Origin: an uncultured Methanobrevibacter sp.
GTDB lineage: Archaea > Methanobacteriota > Methanobacteria > Methanobacteriales > Methanobacteriaceae
NCBI RefSeq assembly: GCF_900314695.1
Contig: NZ_OMWD01000023.1
Span: 3,905-67,904 of the forward strand
DNA: 64,000 nucleotides
Direction of reading: 5' to 3'
Under the pieces are notes generated by a model. That model made no database searches. It saw nothing but the letters and a program-made list of their open reading frames with translations, and was not told where the DNA came from. This document shows, piece after piece, positions 18,721-28,415 of the stretch; the first letter of the stretch is position 1; every line of letters begins with the position of its first letter. The translations under genes were made by a program, and so were the position numbers.

Positions 18721-18920
18721 AATTGTAGGTTGTATCACAAATCAAAACTTGACTTGCTATTTAAAGTTTATATTTTTTCACATAAATAAACATTTAGTTT
18801 GAAAGACCTTTATTTTTAATTTGTTTAATCTACAATTAATACTAATAATTTTTTTATACCATATCGATTAAAGTTTATATTAATTACATGAAAATTTTTT
18901 AAATCAAATAGGTTGAATAA

Positions 18921-21900
18921 ATGTATAAATTATCCGTTATTATCCCAGTTTACAATGTTGAAAACTATCTAAGAGAGTGTCTTGACAGCATCACCAATCA
19001 AACAGTCAAAGACATTGAAATAATATGCATTGATGACGGATCAAGCGATAACTCACCAGATATCCTAAAGGAATACCAAAAGAAAGATTCCCGAATCAAA
19101 ATCATCACCAAAGAAAATGGCGGCCAGGCAAGTGCAAGAAACCTTGGAATCAAGGAAGCCCAAGGAGAATACATTGCATTTATCGACTCAGATGATTTCA
19201 TTGAAGCTGAAATGCTTGAAAAGCTCTACACAAAAGCAAAGGATGACAACCTTGACATTGCAATGTGCAAGATTGCAACCTATAACAACCAAACAAAAGA
19301 AATCAAGGACAATGTCTGGTATTACATGCTTGGAATATTCAGAGACTTTGAAAAGGACATCTTCAACCACAAGGATACCAAAGAATTCACATGCAACATT
19401 GCAGTTACACCGTATAATAAAATCTATAAAACTTCCCTAATCAAGGACAACGGCATTTTATTCCCCGAAGGATTGATTTTTGAGGATGAAAAGTTCTTTT
19501 ATGACACATACCTAAGAGCAAAAAGAGTATCAATCATTCCAGAATTTTTATACTACTACAGAGTCAACAGAAAAGGTTCCACAGTTGATATTGAAAAGGA
19601 AAACGACTACACCGACATCATTGAAATTTCAAAGCAGATCAGACAAACATTTAAAGAAACAAACAACTATGAAGACTATAAATACCTGCTCAACAATCGC
19701 CTAATCCATCTGCAGCTGGCAAGATTTACTGAAACTTCACCGAAATACAGGGAAAAATTCTTCAACCTAATAAAAGAAGACTTGCAGGAAGTTTTAAAAG
19801 ATCCAGACATCAAAGACAACCTTGAATCAGACGTCAAAATCAGAGTCGATAAAATTCTTAAATCAAAAGATTACGAAGAGTTCAAAAGACTTGATGAAAA
19901 CAAGATTTTTTCAGTGGTTATGGCATCATACAACTGTGGCCAATATTTGGATGAAACCATAAACTCATTGATTGGTCAGAGCTTTTCATTTGGAAGCAAT
20001 ATCCAACTGATCATTGTTGATGACGGGTCAACAGACAATACAAAAGAAATCTGTCTTAAATACCAAAGCCAATATCCGGACAATATAATTTATCTCTATC
20101 AGGAAAATCAAGGTCAGGGCGTTGCAAGAAACTTAGGCCTGAAATATGCCAACGGAAAATACATAAACTTCCTGGATGCAGATGACAAGTTCAGCGGGAA
20201 CACGTTCTATAAAGTTTATGAGTTTTTTGAAAAGCATTACGAAGAAATTGATTTTGTAGCAACCAGAATGCTTTTCTTTGACAAATACGAAGGCCATCAC
20301 CCACTAAACTACAAGTTTGAGGAAGACAGAGCCATAGATTTAAATGAAAACTGGGACTGTCCGCAGCTTTCGGCTTCATCAGCATTTTTCAAAAGGGAAC
20401 TCTTTGACAATTACAAATTCGAGGAAAGCCTTGTAAACTCCGAAGACACATTGATGCTCAACAGGATGCTTTTGAAAAACCCAAAATATGGTGCCGTGAC
20501 AGAGGCCATATACTGGTATAGAAAGCGCAGCGACGAGTCATCCACAATCGATTCAACATCTATGCAAAAGGAATTCTACATCAACCGTTTAAACAACTAT
20601 TTTAAGGAACTTATAAACCTGTCCATTGAAGAATACGGGCATGTGGCAAAATTCATCCAATATCTGATTGTTTATGATATCCAGTGGATGTTTTGGGTAG
20701 AAGACATATCAGAAATACTGGAAAGTGATGAAATCAAAGAAGTATATCTATACATAAAGGAAATTTTATCTTACATCGAAGATGATATCATATTATCTTT
20801 ACGGGACGACCGTTTAAACATTGCTCACCACATGTTAGCTACAAAATATGCAGTCGTTAATGTCAGTTTAGACAAGGTTGTAACCTATGAAAATATCCAT
20901 TCAAATTTCAATGGCCAATATGCCGGAGTATATGTCGAGGACACATTGGTCGACAGGCTTGACAACCACAAACTCTGGCTTGACATAATCGAAATAAAAG
21001 GCAACACATTATTCATCTCAGGATTTTTAATGTCATTTTTTGAAGATGACGAAATTGAAATTGAGATTAGCAAAAACAATCAAATTTACAAAGCCAAAAA
21101 GGTTTACTATGCAAACAATGCAAAGAAATTCCTCAACTGCTCACTTGAATCACAGTTCAATTTTGATGCTGAAATTCCGCTAAAAGACAAGGAAAACTGC
21201 ATTGTTGAAATCTTTGCAAGATTTACCGGCGAAAACTCAAATGAAAACACAAGATGGGCATTGAATGTTGATTTTGCAAACCATGCTCGAATGTCAAAGC
21301 TCAGCAACTACAGCATAGAAAAGAATCATTTCATGAAATTCAAAGACAACAAGTTTTACATTTCAAACTACAATTATCTTAAAATGATTAAATCAGAGCT
21401 TCCAATTTTACTTAAAGTATTCAAAAGAAAGGAATCATACTACACTTCAATTCTGCTTTTCAGACTTATATACTTACTATTATACCCATTTTACAGAAAG
21501 AGAAGAATTTGGCTTTTCATGGACAGGAGGGAAAACGCCGATGACAATGCAGAGCATCTCTACAGATATGCCATTGGCCAAAATGACAATGTCAAAAAGT
21601 ATTTCACCGTTTCAGATAAATTCGGAGATTTCACACGTTTATCAAATCTTTCAAACGTTTTGGAGTTTTACACAATCAAACAAAGATTAATCTATCTTTT
21701 TTCAGAAAAAGTCATCTCTTCACATCCTGATGAAAACATTCTGAATCCTTTTTTTGACAAAAACGAAACTTCCTACGCTGGCCTAATCAATTCAGATAAG
21801 ATTTTTCTGCAGCACGGAGTTACAAAGGACAACGTTTCATCATGGCTTCACAAGTTTGACAAGAATGTTAAATTAATCACTACAGTTTCCGATGCGGAAA

Positions 21901-22556
21901 AGAAATCCTTCATGGATCCAGGTTACAACTATGATGAAAAGGTAATCCGGACTTTGGGCTTTGCCAGATTCGACAATCTGAAAAGCAATGAAGGAAAAAG
22001 GCAAATCCTGATTGCACCTTCCTGGAGAAGTGAACTTCAGAACATGACTGAAAAATACATTACCTCATCAAAATACTTCAATACCATAAACTCACTGATA
22101 AACAGCGAAAAACTAATCGAAATAGCCAAAAAATACGATTATGAAATAGTATTCAAGCCACATCCGATGGTTTACGAATACATTGATCTTTTTGACACCC
22201 ATGACTACATCCAAATAGACAATGAAAGCACATATCAAAGCCTCTTCAGGGATTCCAGCTTGCTGATAACCGATTACTCATCAATAGCTTTCGATTTTTC
22301 CTACATGAAAAAGCCAGTCATCTACTATCAGCATGACGACGACTACAACTTTGAGGAAGGTTATTTCAAATATGAAAGTTGTGGATTTGGAGAAGTCATA
22401 AAAACAGAAGACATATTAATTAAAACAATAGATAAATATCTTGAAAATAACTGTGAAATGAAAGAAATCTATAAAAACAGAGTAGATACTTTTTATAAAT
22501 ATAATGACAAAAATAATTGTAGAAGAATTTATGATTATATTTTAAATATGAAATGA
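18921..22556 (+). CDS. Fusion of two GT2 domains and a TagF-like CDP-glycerol glycerophosphotransferase domain
   Basis: The 1211-residue protein starts with a GT2 domain (about 3-220; 'LSVIIPVYN', 'IDDGSSDNS', 'IDSDDFIEAEM'). A second GT2 domain follows (about 327-560; 'SVVMASYN', 'VDDGSTDNT', 'LDADDKF'). The C-terminal 350 residues (about 860-1205) are a CDP-glycerol:poly(glycerophosphate) glycerophosphotransferase-type domain: 'IWLFMDRR', 'FLQHGV' (about 961), 'APSWR', 'FKPHP' (about 1078) and 'LITDYSSIAFDF' (about 1114). In teichoic acid synthesis TagF-like enzymes add glycerol-phosphate or ribitol-phosphate from CDP donors. The region between is a predicted beta-rich linker. GGTTGA precedes the ATG, and the gene opens the operon that runs to 31028. 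It should be cytoplasmic and peripheral to the membrane. Confidence 0.93.
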   Translation: MYKLSVIIPVYNVENYLRECLDSITNQTVKDIEIICIDDGSSDNSPDILKEYQKKDSRIKIITKENGGQASARNLGIKEAQGEYIAFIDSDDFIEAEMLEKLYTKAKDDNLDIAMCKIATYNNQTKEIKDNVWYYMLGIFRDFEKDIFNHKDTKEFTCNIAVTPYNKIYKTSLIKDNGILFPEGLIFEDEKFFYDTYLRAKRVSIIPEFLYYYRVNRKGSTVDIEKENDYTDIIEISKQIRQTFKETNNYEDYKYLLNNRLIHLQLARFTETSPKYREKFFNLIKEDLQEVLKDPDIKDNLESDVKIRVDKILKSKDYEEFKRLDENKIFSVVMASYNCGQYLDETINSLIGQSFSFGSNIQLIIVDDGSTDNTKEICLKYQSQYPDNIIYLYQENQGQGVARNLGLKYANGKYINFLDADDKFSGNTFYKVYEFFEKHYEEIDFVATRMLFFDKYEGHHPLNYKFEEDRAIDLNENWDCPQLSASSAFFKRELFDNYKFEESLVNSEDTLMLNRMLLKNPKYGAVTEAIYWYRKRSDESSTIDSTSMQKEFYINRLNNYFKELINLSIEEYGHVAKFIQYLIVYDIQWMFWVEDISEILESDEIKEVYLYIKEILSYIEDDIILSLRDDRLNIAHHMLATKYAVVNVSLDKVVTYENIHSNFNGQYAGVYVEDTLVDRLDNHKLWLDIIEIKGNTLFISGFLMSFFEDDEIEIEISKNNQIYKAKKVYYANNAKKFLNCSLESQFNFDAEIPLKDKENCIVEIFARFTGENSNENTRWALNVDFANHARMSKLSNYSIEKNHFMKFKDNKFYISNYNYLKMIKSELPILLKVFKRKESYYTSILLFRLIYLLLYPFYRKRRIWLFMDRRENADDNAEHLYRYAIGQNDNVKKYFTVSDKFGDFTRLSNLSNVLEFYTIKQRLIYLFSEKVISSHPDENILNPFFDKNETSYAGLINSDKIFLQHGVTKDNVSSWLHKFDKNVKLITTVSDAEKKSFMDPGYNYDEKVIRTLGFARFDNLKSNEGKRQILIAPSWRSELQNMTEKYITSSKYFNTINSLINSEKLIEIAKKYDYEIVFKPHPMVYEYIDLFDTHDYIQIDNESTYQSLFRDSSLLITDYSSIAFDFSYMKKPVIYYQHDDDYNFEEGYFKYESCGFGEVIKTEDILIKTIDKYLENNCEMKEIYKNRVDTFYKYNDKNNCRRIYDYILNMK

Positions 22557-22592
22557 TGTTTCCATCAATCTGAAAACATAAGGGGAAATTAA

Positions 22593-23642
22593 ATGAGTTT
22601 TAAAGAAAAGATGCTGCTGAAAAGTAATTCCTATGCTTATTATAAAAATAAAAGTAACCACCTGCAAAAGGAAAACAATTCCCTTAAAAGAGAACTTGAA
22701 TCCATCAAAAATGAAAGAAGAATATCCTTAAGAGATGAATATTTTAGAAAATACGGATTATCCGGTGCCTTTTCAAATTGGGATTATGTAGATTTTTATT
22801 TAAATGATGATTTTGAGGACAATCTCAAAGAGATTACAGGCCATCTTGACAGCGAATCTAAAAGACTGTTCAAATGGATTTATTTAAGAACACTCTTCGT
22901 AAATCTTGTCACTAAAAACACAGTATATCTAGACCACGAACTGGAAAATCAAAAGAAATTCACCGAGTTTAAAATAAATAATTCACATCCAGGTGAAATT
23001 GCAGGATACAAATTCAGTGGAGACTACAACCTTCATGCATTCATAGACTTGGGCTTAAGCGATGACGATATTAAATTCCTTGAAAATAAAGACATCATTG
23101 ATGCCGGAGCATTTACAGGAGATACCTCACTTCCCCTTTCAAAAATTACAAACAGAAACGTTTATGCATTTGAACCATTTGAGGAGTCATTTGAACTGCT
23201 GAAGAGAAACATTAACGACAACCAAATCAAAAACATCCAACCAGTGAACCAATCTCTGGGAAACTTGAACGGTGAACGTACACTATATTTATCCGGAGAA
23301 AATGTGCAGGGAATTACAAGCGATGCAAATATGAGAAATTATGACAATGAACTCAAGGTTCAGGAAACTACATTAGACAAGTTTGTCGAGGATAACAATT
23401 TAAATGTTGGGCTGATAACAATTGATGTTGAAGGGGCGGAAATGGATCTTTTAAATGGGGCATTAAATACCATCAAAAACCAAAAGCCAATATTACACAT
23501 AAGCATTTACCATAAGGCTTCCGATTTCTTTGAAATTATCCCATGGATAGCAAATCTGGAATTGGATTATGAATTCAAAATCGTTAAAGAACAGCCATGG
23601 CCGTTTTTGGCAGATACTGTAGTACAGTGCAGAGTTAAATAA
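22593..23642 (+). CDS. FkbM-family methyltransferase with N-terminal coiled coil
   Basis: The 349-residue protein begins with a coiled-coil segment (about 20-45) and an all-helical region. The FkbM-type methyltransferase fold follows (about 150-345): motif I 'IDAGAFTGDTSLPL', 'YAFEPFEESFELLKRNI', the family's 'TTLDKFVEDN' and 'LITIDVEGAEMDLLNGA', and a late 'HISIYHKASDFFEI'. FkbM enzymes O-methylate sugars or small metabolites. GGGGAAA precedes the ATG. The gene sits 36 bases after the GT2-GT2-TagF gene and ten bases before the next. It probably caps or modifies a glycan residue. Confidence 0.9.
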   Translation: MSFKEKMLLKSNSYAYYKNKSNHLQKENNSLKRELESIKNERRISLRDEYFRKYGLSGAFSNWDYVDFYLNDDFEDNLKEITGHLDSESKRLFKWIYLRTLFVNLVTKNTVYLDHELENQKKFTEFKINNSHPGEIAGYKFSGDYNLHAFIDLGLSDDDIKFLENKDIIDAGAFTGDTSLPLSKITNRNVYAFEPFEESFELLKRNINDNQIKNIQPVNQSLGNLNGERTLYLSGENVQGITSDANMRNYDNELKVQETTLDKFVEDNNLNVGLITIDVEGAEMDLLNGALNTIKNQKPILHISIYHKASDFFEIIPWIANLELDYEFKIVKEQPWPFLADTVVQCRVK

Positions 23643-23652
23643 AGTGATTTAG

Positions 23653-26577
23653 ATGTTTTTTGAGTCAAAACCATACAAATTTTCCATCATAATGGCAGTC
23701 TATAATACTGCAGATTACCTAAGCGAATCCATCGACAGCATTATAAATCAGACAATTGGTTTTGAAAATATTGAGTTGATACTCGTTGATGATGGAAGCA
23801 GCGACAGCTCAAAAGACATTTGCTTGAGTTATCATGAAAAATATCCCCATAATATCAAATACATTTATCAGGAAAATCAGGGCCAGGCCGTTGCCAGAAA
23901 CAACGGAATGAAAGCGGCAAAGGGAAAATACCTGAACTTTCTAGATAGTGACGATAAATTAGAATTAAATGCATTGGAACTCGTCTATGACTTTTTTGAG
24001 AAAAATTATAAAAATGTGGATGTCGTATCCATTCCAATGAAGTTTTTTGACAGAAAAGATGGAGAACACATTTTAAACTATAAATATGAAAGCACAAGAC
24101 TGGTTGATTTGAAATCCGAACCCAATTGCATTCAGCTTTCCGCATCATCTGCATTTTTTAAAAGAAAAGCGATTAAAAATTTTGAATTTGACACTGAACT
24201 TGTCGTATCTGAAGATGCAGTATTTGTAAATAAGATTTTACTCGAAAAATGCAGACATGGAGTGGTTTCAGATACCTCATACCTATATCGTAAAAGAACA
24301 TCAAAAACATCAACAATCGATTCTACACTAAAAAAGAAGGAATATTACATTGACAGATCACAGAAATTTTTCAAAGCGCTGTTTGATTATTCGAAAGACA
24401 AATATGGAAAAGTCCTTGATTTTATCAAGCATACCGTAATGTATGACATCCAGTGGATGTTTGACATAAGCGACGTTTCCGACGTGTTAGATGAAAATGA
24501 ATTGGAGCAGTTATACTCAATTTTGCATGAGCTTTTGGAAGAAATTGACGATTCAATCATATTGAACCAAAAACATCCCGACAGAAGTCTGTTAAAATCC
24601 ATTTTACTCTTCAAGCACGGAAATACAGAAACAATAAAAGATACTTATGGAAACAATGCTAAAATAAAAGTTGGCAATTACATTATTGATGAACTGTATT
24701 ACCACATTTTTTATATTGATGCCGTGGAGATATCCAATGATAATTTAAAGATTCTAGGATTTTTAAAATCATTTTTCAGACCAGAAGAAATAAAAATTCA
24801 AGCCATAACATATAATAAAACTGAATTTTTAAAATATTGGGTTGAATACTTCAATAAAAACAAGATAGTGTTCATTAAAAAAGAATTTTTAGATGAAGAT
24901 GGAAAAAATATCAAGGATTATTTACTGCATTCCAATAATTCATATGACAATTTAAATATCGCACAATACCTTAAATGCGATTTAAACTTCAATTATGAAC
25001 AAACATATAATTTAAAACAAATAGAATGGCTAATTAAAAAAGATTTAATCGATTTAGAATACTACAACAAAGCATATGAAAACATTTCAATATTGTACGC
25101 AGAAACTTGCGGCAAAATTTTCGATGCCGAAAAAATGAATTATCCAAATAGGGAAAAATATCATTTAAATCTTAATTTTAACCCAAATTATAATTTTGAG
25201 CTTTCAATACCCCTGACATTAAAGGAATCTTCGGAAATTAAAATTAGGGTTTCATATGACAACATCAATTCATATTTAGATATTGCATTCAACTATTATT
25301 CAAGATTAACAAAAGAAAGTTTTTATTCCAAAAAAGAGGATTACCTGATAAAATTTGAAGACAACACATTCACTGTGATACCATACACAAATTTTGATTG
25401 TTTGAGATTTGAAAAGGAAAATATAAATCATTTGATTTCAAAAAATGAATCATCTTTAAATAACGTGATTAACTTTAGAAAACAATACTACGATTTATTT
25501 TATAAATTCAACAACAGAAGAATATGGCTGTTTATGGATAGGCCAGAAATAGCTGGAGACAATGCAGAACAGTTATATAAATATGCCATTAATCAAAATG
25601 ACAATATAGAAAAATATTTTATAATTTCAAAGGATTCAAAAGATTATGACAGGTTAAAAGGATTTGCAAATGTTGTGGAATACAAATCAAAAGAACATAA
25701 ATTGCTATCTTGTTTTGCCGAAAAAATAATTTCATCACATCCTGATGACGATTTGATTAATCCTTTCTCAGGAAGATATGAAAAGTATTTCAATGGCCTT
25801 TTTTCAGCAAAACTTTGCTTTTTACAGCACGGCATAATCTTAAACAACATCTCATCATGGTTACATAAATATGACAAATTTCTGCACCTGTTTGTTACAT
25901 CTGCAAAAAAAGAATATGAATCAATATTCAACAACCCATATAATTACGATGAAAGTGTAGTTAAACTGTTGGGACTTCCCAGATATGATAATTTAGATAA
26001 AGGCAATGAAAAAAATCAGATTGTCATTATGCCGACATGGCGAAGAAGCATGCGGGAAATGACAGAATCAGAAATAAAAAAATCCACATATCTGAAAAAA
26101 TGGAATTCACTACTGAACAATGAAAAGCTATTAGAGTATGCACAAAAAAATAACTACAAAATAATATTCAAACCTCATATTAACGTTAATGAGATAATTC
26201 ATCTATTTGACTTGGACAATGTGATTTTTGATGATGAACTTTCCTATCAAAACGTTTTTAATGAATCAAAACTATTAATAACAGACTTTTCGTCTGTTGC
26301 ATTCGATTTTGCATATATGAAAAAACCTGTTTTATACTATCAATGGGAAAATGATGATTTTCATTTTGATTTGACTGAAAGTTACTTTGATTATGAAGAA
26401 ATGGGATTTGGTGAAAAAACAAATGATGAAAATGAATTAATACATCTAATAAAAAAACATATAGATGATGACTGTCAAATGAAAGAAAAATTCAAACAAA
26501 GAGTAGATGATTTTTACAGATTTACTGATAAGAATAACTGTAAAAGAGTTTACGATTATATTTTAACTATAAAATAA
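23653..26577 (+). CDS. GT2-TagF fusion protein
   Basis: The 974-residue protein has one GT2 domain (about 8-235; 'FSIIMAVYN', 'VDDGSSDSS', 'LDSDDKLELN') and a C-terminal TagF-like domain (about 621-970; 'IWLFMDRPE', 'FLQHGI' about 722, 'MPTWRR', 'FKPHI', 'LITDFSSVAFDF' about 874). The order and the middle region match the second half of the 18921 protein, including 'SASSAFFKR' and 'YDIQWMF'. It therefore looks like a paralogue missing the first GT2 domain. The third TagF motif has Ile instead of the usual Pro after His (FKPHI). A GTGATT site precedes the ATG. It may add the same type of phospho-alcohol to a different acceptor. Confidence 0.92.
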   Translation: MFFESKPYKFSIIMAVYNTADYLSESIDSIINQTIGFENIELILVDDGSSDSSKDICLSYHEKYPHNIKYIYQENQGQAVARNNGMKAAKGKYLNFLDSDDKLELNALELVYDFFEKNYKNVDVVSIPMKFFDRKDGEHILNYKYESTRLVDLKSEPNCIQLSASSAFFKRKAIKNFEFDTELVVSEDAVFVNKILLEKCRHGVVSDTSYLYRKRTSKTSTIDSTLKKKEYYIDRSQKFFKALFDYSKDKYGKVLDFIKHTVMYDIQWMFDISDVSDVLDENELEQLYSILHELLEEIDDSIILNQKHPDRSLLKSILLFKHGNTETIKDTYGNNAKIKVGNYIIDELYYHIFYIDAVEISNDNLKILGFLKSFFRPEEIKIQAITYNKTEFLKYWVEYFNKNKIVFIKKEFLDEDGKNIKDYLLHSNNSYDNLNIAQYLKCDLNFNYEQTYNLKQIEWLIKKDLIDLEYYNKAYENISILYAETCGKIFDAEKMNYPNREKYHLNLNFNPNYNFELSIPLTLKESSEIKIRVSYDNINSYLDIAFNYYSRLTKESFYSKKEDYLIKFEDNTFTVIPYTNFDCLRFEKENINHLISKNESSLNNVINFRKQYYDLFYKFNNRRIWLFMDRPEIAGDNAEQLYKYAINQNDNIEKYFIISKDSKDYDRLKGFANVVEYKSKEHKLLSCFAEKIISSHPDDDLINPFSGRYEKYFNGLFSAKLCFLQHGIILNNISSWLHKYDKFLHLFVTSAKKEYESIFNNPYNYDESVVKLLGLPRYDNLDKGNEKNQIVIMPTWRRSMREMTESEIKKSTYLKKWNSLLNNEKLLEYAQKNNYKIIFKPHINVNEIIHLFDLDNVIFDDELSYQNVFNESKLLITDFSSVAFDFAYMKKPVLYYQWENDDFHFDLTESYFDYEEMGFGEKTNDENELIHLIKKHIDDDCQMKEKFKQRVDDFYRFTDKNNCKRVYDYILTIK

Positions 26578-26594
26578 CAAATCATGGTGATCAA

Positions 26595-27806
26595 TTGAGT
26601 GAATACAAACTAACAATAGTTATTCCAACTTATAATTCTGAAAAGACAATAAAAAAAGCTTTTAATTCTGTTAAAGTGCAAACAATCGGATTTGAAAATA
26701 TTGAATTGATATTTGTTGATGACAAATCAAAAGACAATACATTAACATTACTTAAATCCTATGAAAATGAATACGGCAACATAAAAGTATTTGAAACAGA
26801 TGAAAATAGTGGTTTTGCGGGAACTCCAAGAAATATTGGTCTTAAAAATTCAAATTCAAAATACATTCTCTTTTTAGACAGTGATGATGAACTATCAATC
26901 GATGCATGTGAAGTCCTGTTTAATGAAATTACCCAAAATAGCTCAGATATTGTGATTGGTGCTTTTATTAACCAATACTCCAATTTCAAAAAGGAACATA
27001 ATCCTCCATTATATTCCGGAAATAAAGAACTGTTTAATTATTCAAAAGATGTGAATTTACTCGATGTCACACCCGCCATTTCGGCAAAACTATTCAAAAA
27101 CGAATTGCTCATCGAAAACAATATATTATTTATCGAAGGAGCACCTGCCCAGGATTTGGCATTTTTAATAGAATATATGCTTAATTCAAACAAAATATCC
27201 GTGTTGAATAATTATTATGCGTATATGCGTAATGTGAATGAAAACTCCGTTTCAATGAATGTGAATAAAAAATATTTATATGGATTAATCAACACACTAA
27301 ATATAGTTCTGAATTTATTTAAGAATCACAATATCACTTCAGAAACTCAAAAAATAATATTCAACAAACATTTATACTTCCTTACAACACAATTTATGCG
27401 ATTTTCAAATTCTGAAAAATTTGATGAAAGTGAATTGAATGAAATATTAAACTCAACAACATTCAAAAATTTCCAAAATCAAGACTTCTTTAAAGATGAT
27501 GAAAGTTTTGAAGATTATCTCAATAATTTAAAAAATGGAAAATATGAAGATAACCACCTATTGCTCAAAGACATGAGAAAACAGTTTAATAATAATTCAA
27601 TCAATGACTATTCAAATCTGAAAAATGAGATAAATATCCTAAAAAATGAAAACAGTGAATTGAATATAATTCTAAATGAAAGTAAAAATGAAATCAATGA
27701 ATTGTGTGAAGAAAAATCCAACTTATTAAACGAAAATGAAAACTTAAAAAATGAAATAAATGAAATAAAATCATCAAGAATATGGAAATTGAAAAATAAA
27801 TTATAG
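26595..27806 (+). CDS. GT2 glycosyltransferase (TTG start)
   Basis: The 403-residue enzyme has a GT2 domain (about 4-220; 'LTIVIPTYN', 'VDDKSKDNT', 'ENSGFAGTPRN', 'LDSDDELS') and a C-terminal coiled coil of about 90 residues ending in 'SSRIWKLKNKL', a variant of the SKSWK tail. The start is TTG at 26595, placed three bases after a clear GGTGAT site (26586-26591). No in-frame ATG lies nearby, and the conserved first strand begins at residue 5. The 'SGFAG' acceptor loop is shared with the GT2 domain of the 28416 gene. It lies in the middle of the 18921-31028 operon, 17 bases after the previous stop. Confidence 0.9.
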   Translation: MSEYKLTIVIPTYNSEKTIKKAFNSVKVQTIGFENIELIFVDDKSKDNTLTLLKSYENEYGNIKVFETDENSGFAGTPRNIGLKNSNSKYILFLDSDDELSIDACEVLFNEITQNSSDIVIGAFINQYSNFKKEHNPPLYSGNKELFNYSKDVNLLDVTPAISAKLFKNELLIENNILFIEGAPAQDLAFLIEYMLNSNKISVLNNYYAYMRNVNENSVSMNVNKKYLYGLINTLNIVLNLFKNHNITSETQKIIFNKHLYFLTTQFMRFSNSEKFDESELNEILNSTTFKNFQNQDFFKDDESFEDYLNNLKNGKYEDNHLLLKDMRKQFNNNSINDYSNLKNEINILKNENSELNIILNESKNEINELCEEKSNLLNENENLKNEINEIKSSRIWKLKNKL

Positions 27807-27817
27807 GGCGTGATAGA

Positions 27818-28411
27818 ATGCATAAAAGTTCATACATGAAAATGAAATATTTCAAAGATGCTTATTTAAATCCCAATCAAGAATTGAAAATACTCGACAT
27901 AGGTTCCTTTGACAAAGGCGGAAATTATAATTATGGAATGATTTTAAATGAATCCAAATGGACATACCAAGGCCTTGACATGCGAGAGGGAAACAACATC
28001 GACATTGTTGTTGAAAATCCATATGAATGGAGTGAAATTGAAGATGAATCATATGATTTGATTGTTTCAGGTCAGGCATTTGAACATATCGAATTCTTTT
28101 GGTTAACACTAGATGAAATCAAAAGAGTCCTGAAACCCGGAGGACTATTCATTCTTATCGTTCCAAGTACAGGGCCTGTTCATAAAAATCCTTATGACTG
28201 CTACCGGTTCAATGAGGACGGTGTAAGAGCAATGGCAAAATACATTAAATTTGACATTCTAGAATCCGGAACCAACCTCGATGAAATTTCAGACCCATGG
28301 TATGACAGTTATGTTGTTGCAAGAAAACCGGGCGGTGAAAACAAAAACGACCTGGAAGAGAGAATGGATGACATAGAACGCAAAATGGATTTGATTTTAG
28401 AAAAATTATGA
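27818..28411 (+). CDS. Class I SAM-dependent methyltransferase, paralogue of 17186
   Basis: The 197-residue protein has the same start (HKSS-MKMKYFK), motif I 'ILDIGSFDKGG', 'YQGLDMREGNNIDIVV', 'SGQAFEHIEFFW' and 'RVLKPGGLFILIVPS' as the 17186 gene. It also keeps the same coiled-coil end 'RMDDIERKMDLILEKL'. GTGAT precedes the ATG. The next gene starts four bases after its stop. The shared tail suggests that both methyltransferases dock on a common partner. Confidence 0.88.
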   Translation: MHKSSYMKMKYFKDAYLNPNQELKILDIGSFDKGGNYNYGMILNESKWTYQGLDMREGNNIDIVVENPYEWSEIEDESYDLIVSGQAFEHIEFFWLTLDEIKRVLKPGGLFILIVPSTGPVHKNPYDCYRFNEDGVRAMAKYIKFDILESGTNLDEISDPWYDSYVVARKPGGENKNDLEERMDDIERKMDLILEKL

Positions 28412-28415
28412 TAAC

